From assembly GCA_016550415.1 (NCBI GenBank), contig JABXGU010000776.1, forward strand, positions 1-10,381: a stretch of 10,381 nucleotides of DNA. The letters run 5' to 3'. The DNA is from an archaeon (GTDB taxonomy: Archaea > Asgardarchaeota > Hermodarchaeia > Hermodarchaeales > Hermodarchaeaceae). Positions 1-6,963 of the stretch are shown piece by piece (the first letter of the stretch is position 1; each line of letters begins with the position of its first letter). The translations under genes and the position numbers were made by a program. A model generated the notes under the pieces. That model saw nothing but the letters and a program-made list of their open reading frames with translations, was not told the DNA's origin and did not search any database.

Positions 1-222
1 ATAAAGATTGCCCTTCCTACGCACCAACTCTTTGAAAGTGCTGTCTTTACATTTCACTCCCATCCTTGTGATGAATGGGGGTGCCCCAACTATGATGCCT
101 GTAATCCTAAGGGACTAAAGGAAGAAGATCGGTGTAGAGTGGAAAAGGTGCTCCAAAAAGCAAACCTTACATGCTCTAAAAAACGGAAACTCGGGCTTGC
201 AATGGTTAGACATGTGACCTAG
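1..222 (+). CDS. UPF0179 family protein, C-terminal part (5' end outside window)
   Basis: An open frame runs from the window edge to a TAG at 220-222, giving the last 73 residues of a protein. The stretch HPCDEWGCPNYDACNPKGLK followed by EEDRCRVEKVL is close to my memory of the C-terminal region of UPF0179 (cysteine-rich segment, then NPxGL, then a D-R-x-x-V run), an archaeal family of unknown function. Cysteines are at visible positions 23, 28, 34, 45 and 58, a spacing that could bind a metal or an iron-sulfur cluster, though that is inference. The gene converges on the FKBP gene with 8 bases between stop codons and has no room for a separate terminator. No function can be assigned; family membership is by remembered motif, not a search. 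Confidence 0.72.
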   Translation: MKIALPTHQLFESAVFTFHSHPCDEWGCPNYDACNPKGLKEEDRCRVEKVLQKANLTCSKKRKLGLAMVRHVT

Positions 223-230
223 TTAAAAAT

Positions 231-1028
231 TTAGGTAGATTCCTGTTTCATCATGCTAAGAGCCCACTCTTCTACAAAAAGCACCTTAGAGTATTTGTCT
301 TTCAGATAAGTTTCAATGTCGTGTGTGACACCAAGTTTTTGGATTTGCAGCGATTGATTGAGTAAGACGCGAGTATCAGGTTTTATCGAAATGGTTACTG
401 TTTTTCCACGTGTTGAGATACTCAATGCTTCTGGATCAACACCATAGAAGCGACGGCGAACTAAAGCATCAAGTTTCTCTTTTGGTTTTGCTAGCTTCTG
501 AATCACTGTAATTTCATAGTCAACTGTACGACTAGCCAATGGTGGATTGAAATCAATAGTGACACGGCCGCCACCTATATGCCGGATGATTCCAGTTTGA
601 TTTCCCAATCTGACGCGCATTCCGCGAGCAACTTTCTGGTCTGATTTAAGTCGACCTCGTGGTATTGTTCGCACTTGTTTTGGGTCGCGCACACCGAAAG
701 CATTCTGTGGTTCAAGTTCAATGTTTTTGGTTTCACCTACTTTCATTCCTAGGAGTGCTTCATCAACACCAGGTAAAACCCAGCCTTGTCCTACAATCAC
801 TAATTTTGGCTGATAGACATCCTCTTCATCGAATACTCCTGCTGATTTGGCAACATCTTGTTTTGCGGTTTCGAAGACCGTACTATCATCATGGGTTTTA
901 ACAATTAGGTCGACAAGAAGAAAGTCACCTGATTCAACGAGGAGAGGTTCAGCAGCTTGTTTCTCCTTGCGTTTGCTTGGAGATTTCGACTTCTGCTTAC
1001 CTTTTTGAGAGGTGCGCGGTTTAGACAA
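231..1028 (-). CDS. FKBP-type peptidyl-prolyl cis-trans isomerase, long SlyD/FKBP26-like form
   Basis: 265 residues. A predicted cytosolic prolyl isomerase and folding chaperone. Residues 1-27 are a Lys/Arg/Ser-rich tail. The FKBP fold starts near residue 34 (GDFLLVDLIVKT) and includes the family motif LPGVDEALLGMKVGE (85-99) and the ELEPQNAFGVRDP segment (104-116). Residues about 118-160 look like the inserted insert-in-flap chaperone domain of SlyD-type enzymes, and the fold resumes with DFNPPLASRTVDYEITV (159-175), matching the archaeal NPPLAGxxLxFxV signature. Residues 185-265 form a C-terminal extension like that of long archaeal FKBPs such as Methanocaldococcus FKBP26. The start is TTG at 1028; a GGGTGAT ribosome binding site lies 5 bases upstream and no early in-frame ATG exists. 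It is divergent from the glycosyltransferase gene. Confidence 0.93.
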   Translation of the reverse strand: MSKPRTSQKGKQKSKSPSKRKEKQAAEPLLVESGDFLLVDLIVKTHDDSTVFETAKQDVAKSAGVFDEEDVYQPKLVIVGQGWVLPGVDEALLGMKVGETKNIELEPQNAFGVRDPKQVRTIPRGRLKSDQKVARGMRVRLGNQTGIIRHIGGGRVTIDFNPPLASRTVDYEITVIQKLAKPKEKLDALVRRRFYGVDPEALSISTRGKTVTISIKPDTRVLLNQSLQIQKLGVTHDIETYLKDKYSKVLFVEEWALSMMKQEST

Positions 1029-1033
1029 TGTGA

Positions 1034-1040
1034 ATCACCC
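1034..1040 (-). promoter_or_regulatory. Ribosome binding site supporting a TTG start
   Basis: On the minus strand GGGTGAT precedes the TTG at 1028 by 5 bases. It matches the GGTGAT core complementary to the archaeal 16S rRNA 3' end, and is the main reason to accept TTG as the start of the FKBP gene. Confidence 0.75.
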
Positions 1041-1072
1041 TTGCACAGAGTTAAGCCCTACAACCTGCCGAA

Positions 1073-1080
1073 GCTTTATT
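1073..1080 (+). promoter_or_regulatory. Candidate TATA element for the glycosyltransferase-flippase unit
   Basis: The sequence CGAAGCTTTATTAA reads as a possible BRE plus TATA box. A start of transcription about 25-30 bases downstream (near 1105) would leave a leader of roughly 60 bases before the coding start at 1164. The same octamer occurs inverted at 1113-1120. Assignment is by pattern only; archaeal TATA boxes are degenerate. Confidence 0.35.
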
Positions 1081-1112
1081 AACGCTTCCATGAGCTAGCC
1101 TAAAATTGCTTG

Positions 1113-1120
1113 AATAAAGC
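1113..1120 (-). promoter_or_regulatory. Candidate TATA element for the FKBP gene
   Basis: Read on the minus strand this is GCTTTATT, identical to the plus-strand box at 1073-1080. Transcription would start near 1089 and give a leader of about 60 bases before the TTG at 1028. The mirrored distances on both sides are the argument for function. Confidence 0.35.
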
Positions 1121-1163
1121 GTACACTTTGTAACATCGAAACGCGTCGCCATAAATAATTCCG

Positions 1164-2339
1164 GTGGACAAGTCGTTGAAAGTGCTAATAGTGGTGGAGT
1201 CTCATTCAAAACGAGCAGGTGGAGGTCCTGTTTATTGGGCTTCACTCAGTAAATGGTTAAGGCGGCGTGGTCACAAGGTTGTCATTCTCAGTGGAATCGA
1301 GTCAGGATCACCGTTTGCTTCACCTAACACAATCGGACTCTTTAAGATAAAATCTAATCTTAGACAACGGTCACTGTCAACCTTGATAAGTCGTCTAAAA
1401 TTTGGTTTGCGTTTAATCCCTTCTGTCCGTGCTTTTGCCCAAAATTGGAAGCCTGATGTTATTCATACAGTGCCACCAATTGCCTCTGAAGCCGCTCTCC
1501 GAGCAGGAATGGCTGTCAAAGCACCTGTGGTGGTGTCCATATTATCTCATGTGGAAGAACAATGGTCCACATTGGAGCCTCTACCTTTACGAGCAACACT
1601 CTTCCGACAGATAGAACGTCGAGCTATTCGACAGCCATTTACTCGAATAATCTGCTTAACTCAGCGTTCACAAAGAGTATTACAAGCTGAGGGAATTGAC
1701 TCAGAACGACTAGTTCATATTCCTCACGCTGTGGATACAGAGAAATTTACGAAGAATGTACATCCATCCTTTCGTGAACAACTTCAACTCAAATCAGATT
1801 CATTTGTAATTGGCTATGCGGGAGCCCTTACTCAAGATAAAGGGATTTATCAATTGATCATGGCAATTGACCAACTTCGACATCGCCCAGAGCTACACCT
1901 CTTATTGGCAGGCGAAGGGGCAAATCGCAGACACTTTAAACAAATTGTCAAGACTAAAAGACTACATAATGTGACCTTTCTTGGACCTATTGAACATGAC
2001 TCTATGCCTGCGTTTATGGCATCTCTGGATTTGTATGTAATACCATCTTTTACTGAGACCCTGCCCACATCAATTTTAGAAGCACTTGCTTCAGGAACCC
2101 CTGTGATGGCGACAAGAGTTGGTGGCACAGCAGAATTTCTACAGAATGAATTAGGTGTCGTCATCCCACATGCTGATGCAAAAATCATTGCAGAAACAAT
2201 TGACGAATGGATGGACCGGAGAAGAGAACTGAAACAGATGGGCAAGAAAGGGTATCAACAAATAATGAAAGAGCATACGTGGGAGAAGGCAAGTCTTCTA
2301 ACAGAGAGAGTGTATGAACAGTGTCTGCAGGAGAAGTAA
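1164..2339 (+). CDS. Family 4 glycosyltransferase (GT-B fold)
   Basis: 391 residues, usual GT4 length. Predicted to move a sugar from an NDP-sugar to a lipid-linked or cell-surface glycan at the cytoplasmic face of the membrane. The N-terminal Rossmann half begins at LKVLIVVES with the glycine-rich acceptor loop RAGGGPVYW (17-25). The C-terminal half has GYAGALTQDKG (217-227), LLLAGEG (246-252) and the EX7E motif ETLPTSILE with E298 and E306, followed by ALASGTPVMATRVGGTAEF. The arginine usual in the G-R-x(4)-K-G diphosphate-binding motif is alanine here (A221), while K226 is kept. The start is given as GTG 1164; TTG at 1176 is a good alternative because GGTGG at 1163-1167 lies 8 bases before it and would give MKVLIVVES, the usual family N-terminus. 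It overlaps the flippase gene by 19 bases, which implies one transcript and coupled translation. Donor and acceptor cannot be named. Confidence 0.92.
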   Translation: MDKSLKVLIVVESHSKRAGGGPVYWASLSKWLRRRGHKVVILSGIESGSPFASPNTIGLFKIKSNLRQRSLSTLISRLKFGLRLIPSVRAFAQNWKPDVIHTVPPIASEAALRAGMAVKAPVVVSILSHVEEQWSTLEPLPLRATLFRQIERRAIRQPFTRIICLTQRSQRVLQAEGIDSERLVHIPHAVDTEKFTKNVHPSFREQLQLKSDSFVIGYAGALTQDKGIYQLIMAIDQLRHRPELHLLLAGEGANRRHFKQIVKTKRLHNVTFLGPIEHDSMPAFMASLDLYVIPSFTETLPTSILEALASGTPVMATRVGGTAEFLQNELGVVIPHADAKIIAETIDEWMDRRRELKQMGKKGYQQIMKEHTWEKASLLTERVYEQCLQEK

Positions 2340-3961
2340 CACCCCATCCTAGCACATCAACTCACAGAGAAACTATTCTGGAGCCTGCAGAGAAGCGATT
2401 TGCCCAAAACATTGTCTCTGAAACAATGACGATGGCTATGGCTATCATCTTTGGTCTAGCTTCATCAAGCTTGATTGTGCGCGGTTTGCCTAAGACCCCA
2501 ATATACGAATTCTACATCTATGTTTTAGTTTTTAGCTGGGTTGGTGTAATTTTACCCCTTTGCATATTTGGCTTAGATGTTGCATTGATTAAGCATCTAC
2601 CAGAACTTGTTGAAAGGCGAAGCCGGTCATTTCGAGGAGTAGTAGCTTGGTCACTTCTCACAACTCTCCTAATGAGCGTACTCGTATTGATTTGTACATG
2701 GCTTTTACTCATCTTTCTTCCCATAGGAGCACCTGGATTTCCTGAAGTATTTCAGTACCTTCAATTCGCTTTACTTACGGTTCCATTAACCGCGCTAAGT
2801 ACAGCCATTCAGGGAGTCTATCGTGGTGTCCAAGAAACACGTTTTTGCACATATGCCATGGGTCTTTACCACGGATTATACTTTGCAGCCTTATTGGTGT
2901 TCTACCTTCTCGGTAGCCTAACCTTATTTGGAGTCATCTTCCTCAACATCATAATATCCATTATTACTCTGAGTTTTGAATCAATTATCTTGGCAAAGCT
3001 GTTGAGGTGCTATGGAAATGCTGCCCTATCTGTTCCTAAAAAATTCTCTAGGAGAGACTTTGGAAAGACCGCGTTCCAAGCACTATTATTATCTTTATTG
3101 GGTGCTGTATTCCTGAATGTCCCACTTCTGATTGCCAATATGTATCTAACTTCAGAAGCGACCTTGGCAGGACTTGGACTGGCGATTAGTCTTGCTGTTT
3201 ATGTACAGCGTGGTCAAGCAGCACCATTCCGAGCTTTAATGCCACGGGTTTCAGGAGATTTGGCTCGTGGAAGTATTCAGTCTGTTGAAGTTACTGTAAA
3301 TCGCGCAACAAAATTGGGGACCTTATTCAATGGCTTTGGTTTTATTGCCGCATTTTTCTTTGCTGCACCTGCAATGGTCCTTCTCTTTGGAGCTGATGGG
3401 CTGGTGGCTGCACCGTTCTTCATGCTAATGGCAGGAAGCTTTGCCATCTATCCTTTGGCAAGTTCAATGATGGACACACTGATAGGACTTGGCGGAGTGC
3501 GTGAAGTGTTACTCACCTATGCGGCTTGGACTCTAGTATTATGCTCCATACTAGGACTATTATGCCCAATTGTCCGAGAGGTTGTTGTGGCTTTATCGTG
3601 GTTAGCTAGTTTGCCATTCCTTTTGGTGCTCCTTTACCTTTACCGTCAAAGAACTGGATTACATCTTGAGAGAGGTTTTCTGCCAAAAGGGAGTCTGGTT
3701 CTTGGTTTCATTGCAGTAGTATCTCTAGCCATCATCTTAGCGGGTATAACGATAATCAACCTAGGACTTTCTTGGATTCTCCTGGTGGGAAGCCAAACGG
3801 TGCTTATTGTCAGTATCCTGCCTCTTTTCTTACTGTACATCGTAATACTTGCTAAGACAGAGGTGCTTAGTAAATCAGATTTGACTGCGCTTCTCAATAT
3901 TTGCCAAGTACTTCATCCTGTCTCTATTCCGATTAAGTGGGTTCTTCGTCGTTTGGAGTAA
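2321..3961 (+). CDS. Polysaccharide/oligosaccharide flippase, MOP superfamily (Wzx-like)
   Basis: 546 residues, almost entirely hydrophobic after a polar N-terminus of about 27 residues. By eye there are about 12-14 membrane helices, with the first at about 34-55 following the RFAQNIVSETMTMAM segment that resembles the opening of PST/Wzx-type flippases. Motifs consistent with the family are G-L-D-V-A-L-I-K-H-L (84-93) after helix 2, the IQGVYRGVQETRFCTYA loop after helix 4, and AAPFRALMPRVSGDLARG in the middle of the protein. The likely role is to flip a lipid-linked glycan from the cytoplasmic to the outer face. The chosen start is GTG 2321, inside the end of the glycosyltransferase gene; a later start near the first helix cannot be excluded. 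The pairing with a GT4 gene supports a glycan assembly role. Substrate is unknown. Confidence 0.9.
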   Translation: MSAGEVTPHPSTSTHRETILEPAEKRFAQNIVSETMTMAMAIIFGLASSSLIVRGLPKTPIYEFYIYVLVFSWVGVILPLCIFGLDVALIKHLPELVERRSRSFRGVVAWSLLTTLLMSVLVLICTWLLLIFLPIGAPGFPEVFQYLQFALLTVPLTALSTAIQGVYRGVQETRFCTYAMGLYHGLYFAALLVFYLLGSLTLFGVIFLNIIISIITLSFESIILAKLLRCYGNAALSVPKKFSRRDFGKTAFQALLLSLLGAVFLNVPLLIANMYLTSEATLAGLGLAISLAVYVQRGQAAPFRALMPRVSGDLARGSIQSVEVTVNRATKLGTLFNGFGFIAAFFFAAPAMVLLFGADGLVAAPFFMLMAGSFAIYPLASSMMDTLIGLGGVREVLLTYAAWTLVLCSILGLLCPIVREVVVALSWLASLPFLLVLLYLYRQRTGLHLERGFLPKGSLVLGFIAVVSLAIILAGITIINLGLSWILLVGSQTVLIVSILPLFLLYIVILAKTEVLSKSDLTALLNICQVLHPVSIPIKWVLRRLE

Positions 3962-3982
3962 AAAGGTGAGCTTAACTGCAGG

Positions 3983-5152
3983 TCAAGTTAGCAAGTTTAA
4001 ATAGACTTTTTCTAGTTGTCGTGTAACTGGGTCACGAGTGAAATTCTGTAAAACTCGTTCTCGCCCAGCTTTTCCCATCTTTTCTCTTAGTTGTGCGTCA
4101 TTGAGCAGTAGACATATGGCATCTGTAAGGGGTTTGGGGTCGTAAGGAGGAACTAGTATTCCAGTTTCTTTGTCATTAATAACATATGGAATGCCACCAA
4201 CATGAGTTGCCACAACGGGTTTTGCTCGTGCCATTGCTTCCAGCAATACAATGCCAAATGCTTCTGAGCGAGACCGAGAAGGTAACACAAACAGATCGCA
4301 AGCTGAATATGCAGTCCGCAACTCTTTCCTAGAAAGCACAGAGTGAAAACGGATGGTTTCAGTTAAACCAAATTTGCGACTTAATTGTTCTAGAGGAATA
4401 CGTTCAGGACCGGCACCCACAATTGCTAAACGGGCATTTGGAATTCGCTTTCGTATGGAGCGTAATGCCCTGAATAGGACTCGAAGACCTTTGTAGGGAA
4501 CCAAGCGACCAACGAAGAGAATCAATAAGTCATCTGCCGCATAGCCCAATTTTTCTTTCGCAGCAGCGGTTTCATCTAATGGGCTAAGAAAGAAGGGATC
4601 AACTACAGCGGGTACTATGGAGGTCTTATGACGGTACCGTTGCAGAAATTCGGAACTTTCAAGATATATTGGTGAAGTAACGATTAGTCTTTCCGCGATA
4701 CCGGCTGCTATGTGGCGGGATAGCCAATAGACTTGGCTTAGCCAGCGGCGGAACTTTTTCGCCTTTGTAGCGATATCATGGATGATTGCGTCTGCATGGT
4801 AAGTTATGACAAGTGGTACTCCCATAAGACGAGCTGCGAATGCTGTGAAGTCAACAGTCATTGGAGAATTAATGTGGGCGTGAAGTATGTCGCATCTGTG
4901 GCGGGTAATAGCAGGTGCAAGCCCAAGCATAAAGGGATATGAGAAAGGACGAGCAATCGCATGGAAACGATGGACATGAATTCCTTGCCAGACTTCACGC
5001 TCTGGCAAACCGGGCATGCGTGCAGTGTAAACTTTTACAATGTGTCCAGCATCAACGAGTCCCTTAGCGATGTTAAAAGCGTATGTTTCTATGCCTCCTA
5101 CCACAGGATAAAAGTCGTGAACCACCTGTGTGATCCGAAGTTTTCGTCTCAT
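3983..5152 (-). CDS. Family 4 glycosyltransferase (GT-B fold)
   Basis: 389 residues. The N-terminal acceptor domain carries DFYPVVGGIETYAFNIAKGL (13-32), with the GG-E-T loop typical of GT4, and the VITYHAD segment (115-121). The C-terminal donor domain has LFVGRLVPYKG (212-222, with R216 and K221), VGAGPE (245-250) and the EX7E motif EAFGIVLLE with E297 and E305, then AMARAKPVVATHVGGIP. All canonical residues are intact, unlike its neighbour at 1164-2339. The ATG at 5152 has GGAG and AAAGG upstream within 15 bases. Only 23 bases separate it from the DUF1616-type ectodomain gene upstream, so it is probably the last gene of a three-gene minus-strand operon. It converges on the flippase gene with 21 bases between. 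Sugar specificity is not readable from sequence. Confidence 0.93.
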   Translation of the reverse strand: MRRKLRITQVVHDFYPVVGGIETYAFNIAKGLVDAGHIVKVYTARMPGLPEREVWQGIHVHRFHAIARPFSYPFMLGLAPAITRHRCDILHAHINSPMTVDFTAFAARLMGVPLVITYHADAIIHDIATKAKKFRRWLSQVYWLSRHIAAGIAERLIVTSPIYLESSEFLQRYRHKTSIVPAVVDPFFLSPLDETAAAKEKLGYAADDLLILFVGRLVPYKGLRVLFRALRSIRKRIPNARLAIVGAGPERIPLEQLSRKFGLTETIRFHSVLSRKELRTAYSACDLFVLPSRSRSEAFGIVLLEAMARAKPVVATHVGGIPYVINDKETGILVPPYDPKPLTDAICLLLNDAQLREKMGKAGRERVLQNFTRDPVTRQLEKVYLNLLT

Positions 5153-5175
5153 GACGCCTTTCTCCTATGGAAGCT

Positions 5176-5661
5176 TCAACTTGATGTTACATTGAGAGGA
5201 AGGTGAACCCAAACCCCCGTATAGAGAATATCGTCTGTAACAAGGTCGTATCGCCAAAGCTCAAAGGTTAGCCTAAGATTGATTCCAAGTGTAGTCATAT
5301 TAAGTTGGACAGGAAAGGTCCATGTTTGACCGTGCAATAAGATACGTTCCCACTCCTGAAGTGTTGCAGCAGAGGAGGGGTGAGTGGAGTTAGCCATGGT
5401 GGTGTTGAGGGCAAGTTTAACACGGACATAGAAGTATTGGACGATTCCCATTAGATTCTTTACTTCTACATAGAGTGTGATGTTGTTGTATTGTGTTACA
5501 TTAGTGGGATAGTCGCCTGCTTGCTGATTTTCCCCGAGAATACCTAACACAGGATATTGTTCTTGTGGAGGAAATAGCCAAAGTGAAACCAGAAGTGTAC
5601 TTGAAGTAATGACTACGCCAAGCATCAAGATTGCCAGAATTGTTTGGGTGTGTTTACTCAT
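5176..5661 (-). CDS. Membrane-anchored DUF1616-type ectodomain, sequon-rich
   Basis: 161 residues from ATG 5661. That start overlaps the end of the preceding gene by 8 bases and has GGTGA 5 bases upstream; a longer frame reaches 5742 but has a polar, unconvincing leader. Residues 7-30 form one membrane helix, and the rest should lie outside the cell. The region PVLGILGENQQAGDYPTNVT (37-56), then ITLYVEVKNLMG and a beta-rich stretch, resembles the C-terminal exported domain of archaeal DUF1616 proteins (pattern: YPTNLT, x-G-x-N, V-x-V-x-N-x-E-G). The membrane half normally in the same chain is the divergent gene at 6283-6909. Six N-glycosylation sequons are visible, at N54, N60, N86, N91, N121 and N157. 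Probably a cell-surface protein and possible acceptor of the glycan made here. Function of the family is unknown. Confidence 0.75.
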   Translation of the reverse strand: MSKHTQTILAILMLGVVITSSTLLVSLWLFPPQEQYPVLGILGENQQAGDYPTNVTQYNNITLYVEVKNLMGIVQYFYVRVKLALNTTMANSTHPSSAATLQEWERILLHGQTWTFPVQLNMTTLGINLRLTFELWRYDLVTDDILYTGVWVHLPLNVTSS

Positions 5662-6196
5662 CAGTTTCACCTTCTTCCTCCTGAGCTGGCAGCCTGATTT
5701 CCATTCGCTGGAGGTCCTGCATTTGTTTACGTTTGTATTCACGCCATTTCGTGATAAGCAAATATGTGGCGACGACCACGATTATGAGTATTACTAGTGC
5801 GAAAATTGTCTGTATTGCAGCATTGGTGCGAGTTTCAATGAGGCGAACTTGGGCTTGCTGGCTCACTGTTTCTGCAGCGTTTTCTGCACTTCCTGCCAAT
5901 TGGGTTGCAGATGTGAAGTCGGAGGCATTATAGGCAGCTCGTGCTTGTGTAAGAGTTGCAATGGCTTCGTTGAGTGATGTAACAAAATCTGCAATTGGTA
6001 CACCGATCAGATCAGCTTCTGCGATAATGCCCAACGCTGAATAAATGGCATCTTGTGCCTCATTGATGGCTTCCTGCGCCTCTGTTGCATCAGAACCAAA
6101 CTCTATAATTGGATAAGATATCGTAGTTCCGAATGAAAAGAGAAGAACTAAAATCAAGGATGCCATTATTCCAATAGGAACTACTCTACGAGACAT
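5654..6196 (-). CDS. Two-helix membrane protein with extracytoplasmic helical domain, unknown function
   Basis: 180 residues from ATG 6196. Residues 6-28 are a signal-anchor or signal peptide behind a short Arg-rich start. Residues 37-128 are Ala/Glu/Gln-rich helices with heptad-like spacing, for example TEAQEAINEAQDAIYSAL (38-55) and LNEAIATLTQARAAYNASDF (75-94); one sequon sits at N90. Residues 128-149 form a second membrane helix, followed by a basic then acidic cytoplasmic tail. The frame is open to a TTG at 6283, but that would extend to the very first base of the divergent gene and prefix the signal with 29 polar residues, so ATG 6196 is preferred. It is the first gene of the run leading to the DUF1616-type ectodomain and the glycosyltransferase. 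I do not recognise a named family; a structural partner of the DUF1616 proteins is a guess from position. Confidence 0.72.
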   Translation of the reverse strand: MSRRVVPIGIMASLILVLLFSFGTTISYPIIEFGSDATEAQEAINEAQDAIYSALGIIAEADLIGVPIADFVTSLNEAIATLTQARAAYNASDFTSATQLAGSAENAAETVSQQAQVRLIETRTNAAIQTIFALVILIIVVVATYLLITKWREYKRKQMQDLQRMEIRLPAQEEEGETDE

Positions 6197-6231
6197 TAAA
6201 GCCACGCCAAATGAATCGTATGCATAGGATG

Positions 6232-6245
6232 GGTTAAAGGTTAAA
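6232..6245. promoter_or_regulatory. Central tandem GGTTAAA element between divergent DUF1616-related genes
   Basis: GGTTAAA occurs twice head to tail. It reads as a TATA-like box on either strand. The centre is about 43 bases from ATG 6283 and about 44 from ATG 6196, which would give both genes leaders of roughly 15-20 bases. It is the best candidate for a shared promoter element; not verified. Confidence 0.35.
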
Positions 6246-6282
6246 AGAATCTTTGCTAATTGGACTTGGTTGGCGGTAACCA

Positions 6283-6909
6283 ATGTTACTCCGTGAAAAG
6301 GACAGCTATGTTCCTGAAACTGTTCGAAAACTTATACTTGAAACACTACATGATAGACGCTTTGGTACTGTGGCCGACGTTGTTTCCAAATTAGAGGACA
6401 TTGGTGTTCCAAAAGCAGTGACACTTCGAATTATCCAGGATTTAGCTCATGAAGGAAAGGTTATTCTCAATATCCCAGGTGGACCTGATGAAGCAGTTAT
6501 GGCTCCTGTAACCAGTTGGAGTCAGTATCTACGGAGCACATTGGCATTGGACCTATGGCTTACATTACTTTTACTCGGATTAGGAATATTAACAACATTC
6601 ACTATCCCCAGCGATTTATTTCCACTTGTTATTTTTCGTTGGATTTTTTCTGGATTACTACTTATTTTAGTCCCCGGTTTTGCTTTTGTCCGCTGTCTTT
6701 TTCCATTTGATAGGTTCATCGATAGATGGGAGCGTCTTGCACTTTCCATCGGACTAAGCGTTGCCCTTGCTGTCCTTGTTGCCTTTGGCCTCAACTTCAC
6801 ATATTGGGGTATAACTCCTGCACCAACCGCTACAGGTCTCAGTCTTATCACATTAGCAAGCATTCTAATTGCTACATATCGACGAGCTCGTATCCTAATT
6901 GTACCGTAG
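6283..6909 (+). CDS. Winged-helix plus DUF1616 membrane-domain protein
   Basis: 208 residues. Residues 9-70 look like a winged-helix fold (VPETVRKLILETL, then VADVVSKLEDIGVPKAVTLRIIQDLAHEGKVIL), ending in a turn before the membrane part. Four membrane helices follow at about 87-107, 117-139, 151-171 and 181-198. The segment LILVPGFAFVRCLFP (127-141) and the ERLALSIGLSVAL (150-162) stretch match the DUF1616 membrane core as I remember it (LFLPGYALVAALFP, then ERLALSxGLSLA). Canonical DUF1616 proteins continue into another helix and an exported domain; this one stops after RRARILIVP, and the missing half is on the divergent gene at 5176-5661. Role unknown: a membrane-tethered regulator or a surface-layer assembly factor are both possible. 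The ribosome binding site is weak. Confidence 0.82.
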   Translation: MLLREKDSYVPETVRKLILETLHDRRFGTVADVVSKLEDIGVPKAVTLRIIQDLAHEGKVILNIPGGPDEAVMAPVTSWSQYLRSTLALDLWLTLLLLGLGILTTFTIPSDLFPLVIFRWIFSGLLLILVPGFAFVRCLFPFDRFIDRWERLALSIGLSVALAVLVAFGLNFTYWGITPAPTATGLSLITLASILIATYRRARILIVP

Positions 6910-6952
6910 AAAGAAATGCGAAGCAAAGAAACGTGAGAGTATTTATCCTAAA

Positions 6953-6959
6953 TAAAAAA
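6953..6959 (-). terminator. T-rich terminator downstream of the nucleotidyltransferase gene
   Basis: Read on the minus strand, six T residues followed by ATTTA begin 4 bases after the TAG at 6966-6964. Archaeal RNA polymerase terminates at such T-rich runs without needing a hairpin. It also lies in the gap where the plus-strand DUF1616 gene converges. Confidence 0.5.
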
Positions 6960-6963
6960 CGGT

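Noticed and set aside
1051..1245. Minus-strand open frame of 64 codons across the divergent promoter region
   Set aside because: It overlaps the start of the GT4 gene, has no domain-like sequence, and would leave no promoter for the FKBP gene.
1850..2245. 131-codon minus-strand open frame inside the GT4 gene
   Set aside because: Antisense to a well-supported glycosyltransferase; the composition (Ser/Cys-rich, no motif) is typical of a shadow frame.
5662..5742. 27-codon upstream extension of the DUF1616-type ectodomain gene
   Set aside because: It would lie inside the preceding gene, puts a Lys/Arg/Ser/Cys leader before the signal anchor, and ATG 5661 has a GGTGA site 5 bases upstream.
6197..6283. 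TTG start at 6283 for the helical membrane protein
   Set aside because: It would run to the first base of the divergent gene, remove any promoter space, and bury the signal anchor behind 29 residues.
6522..6926. 134-codon minus-strand open frame
   Set aside because: Antisense to the DUF1616 membrane domain; rich in Arg/Asn/Ser with no recognisable fold.
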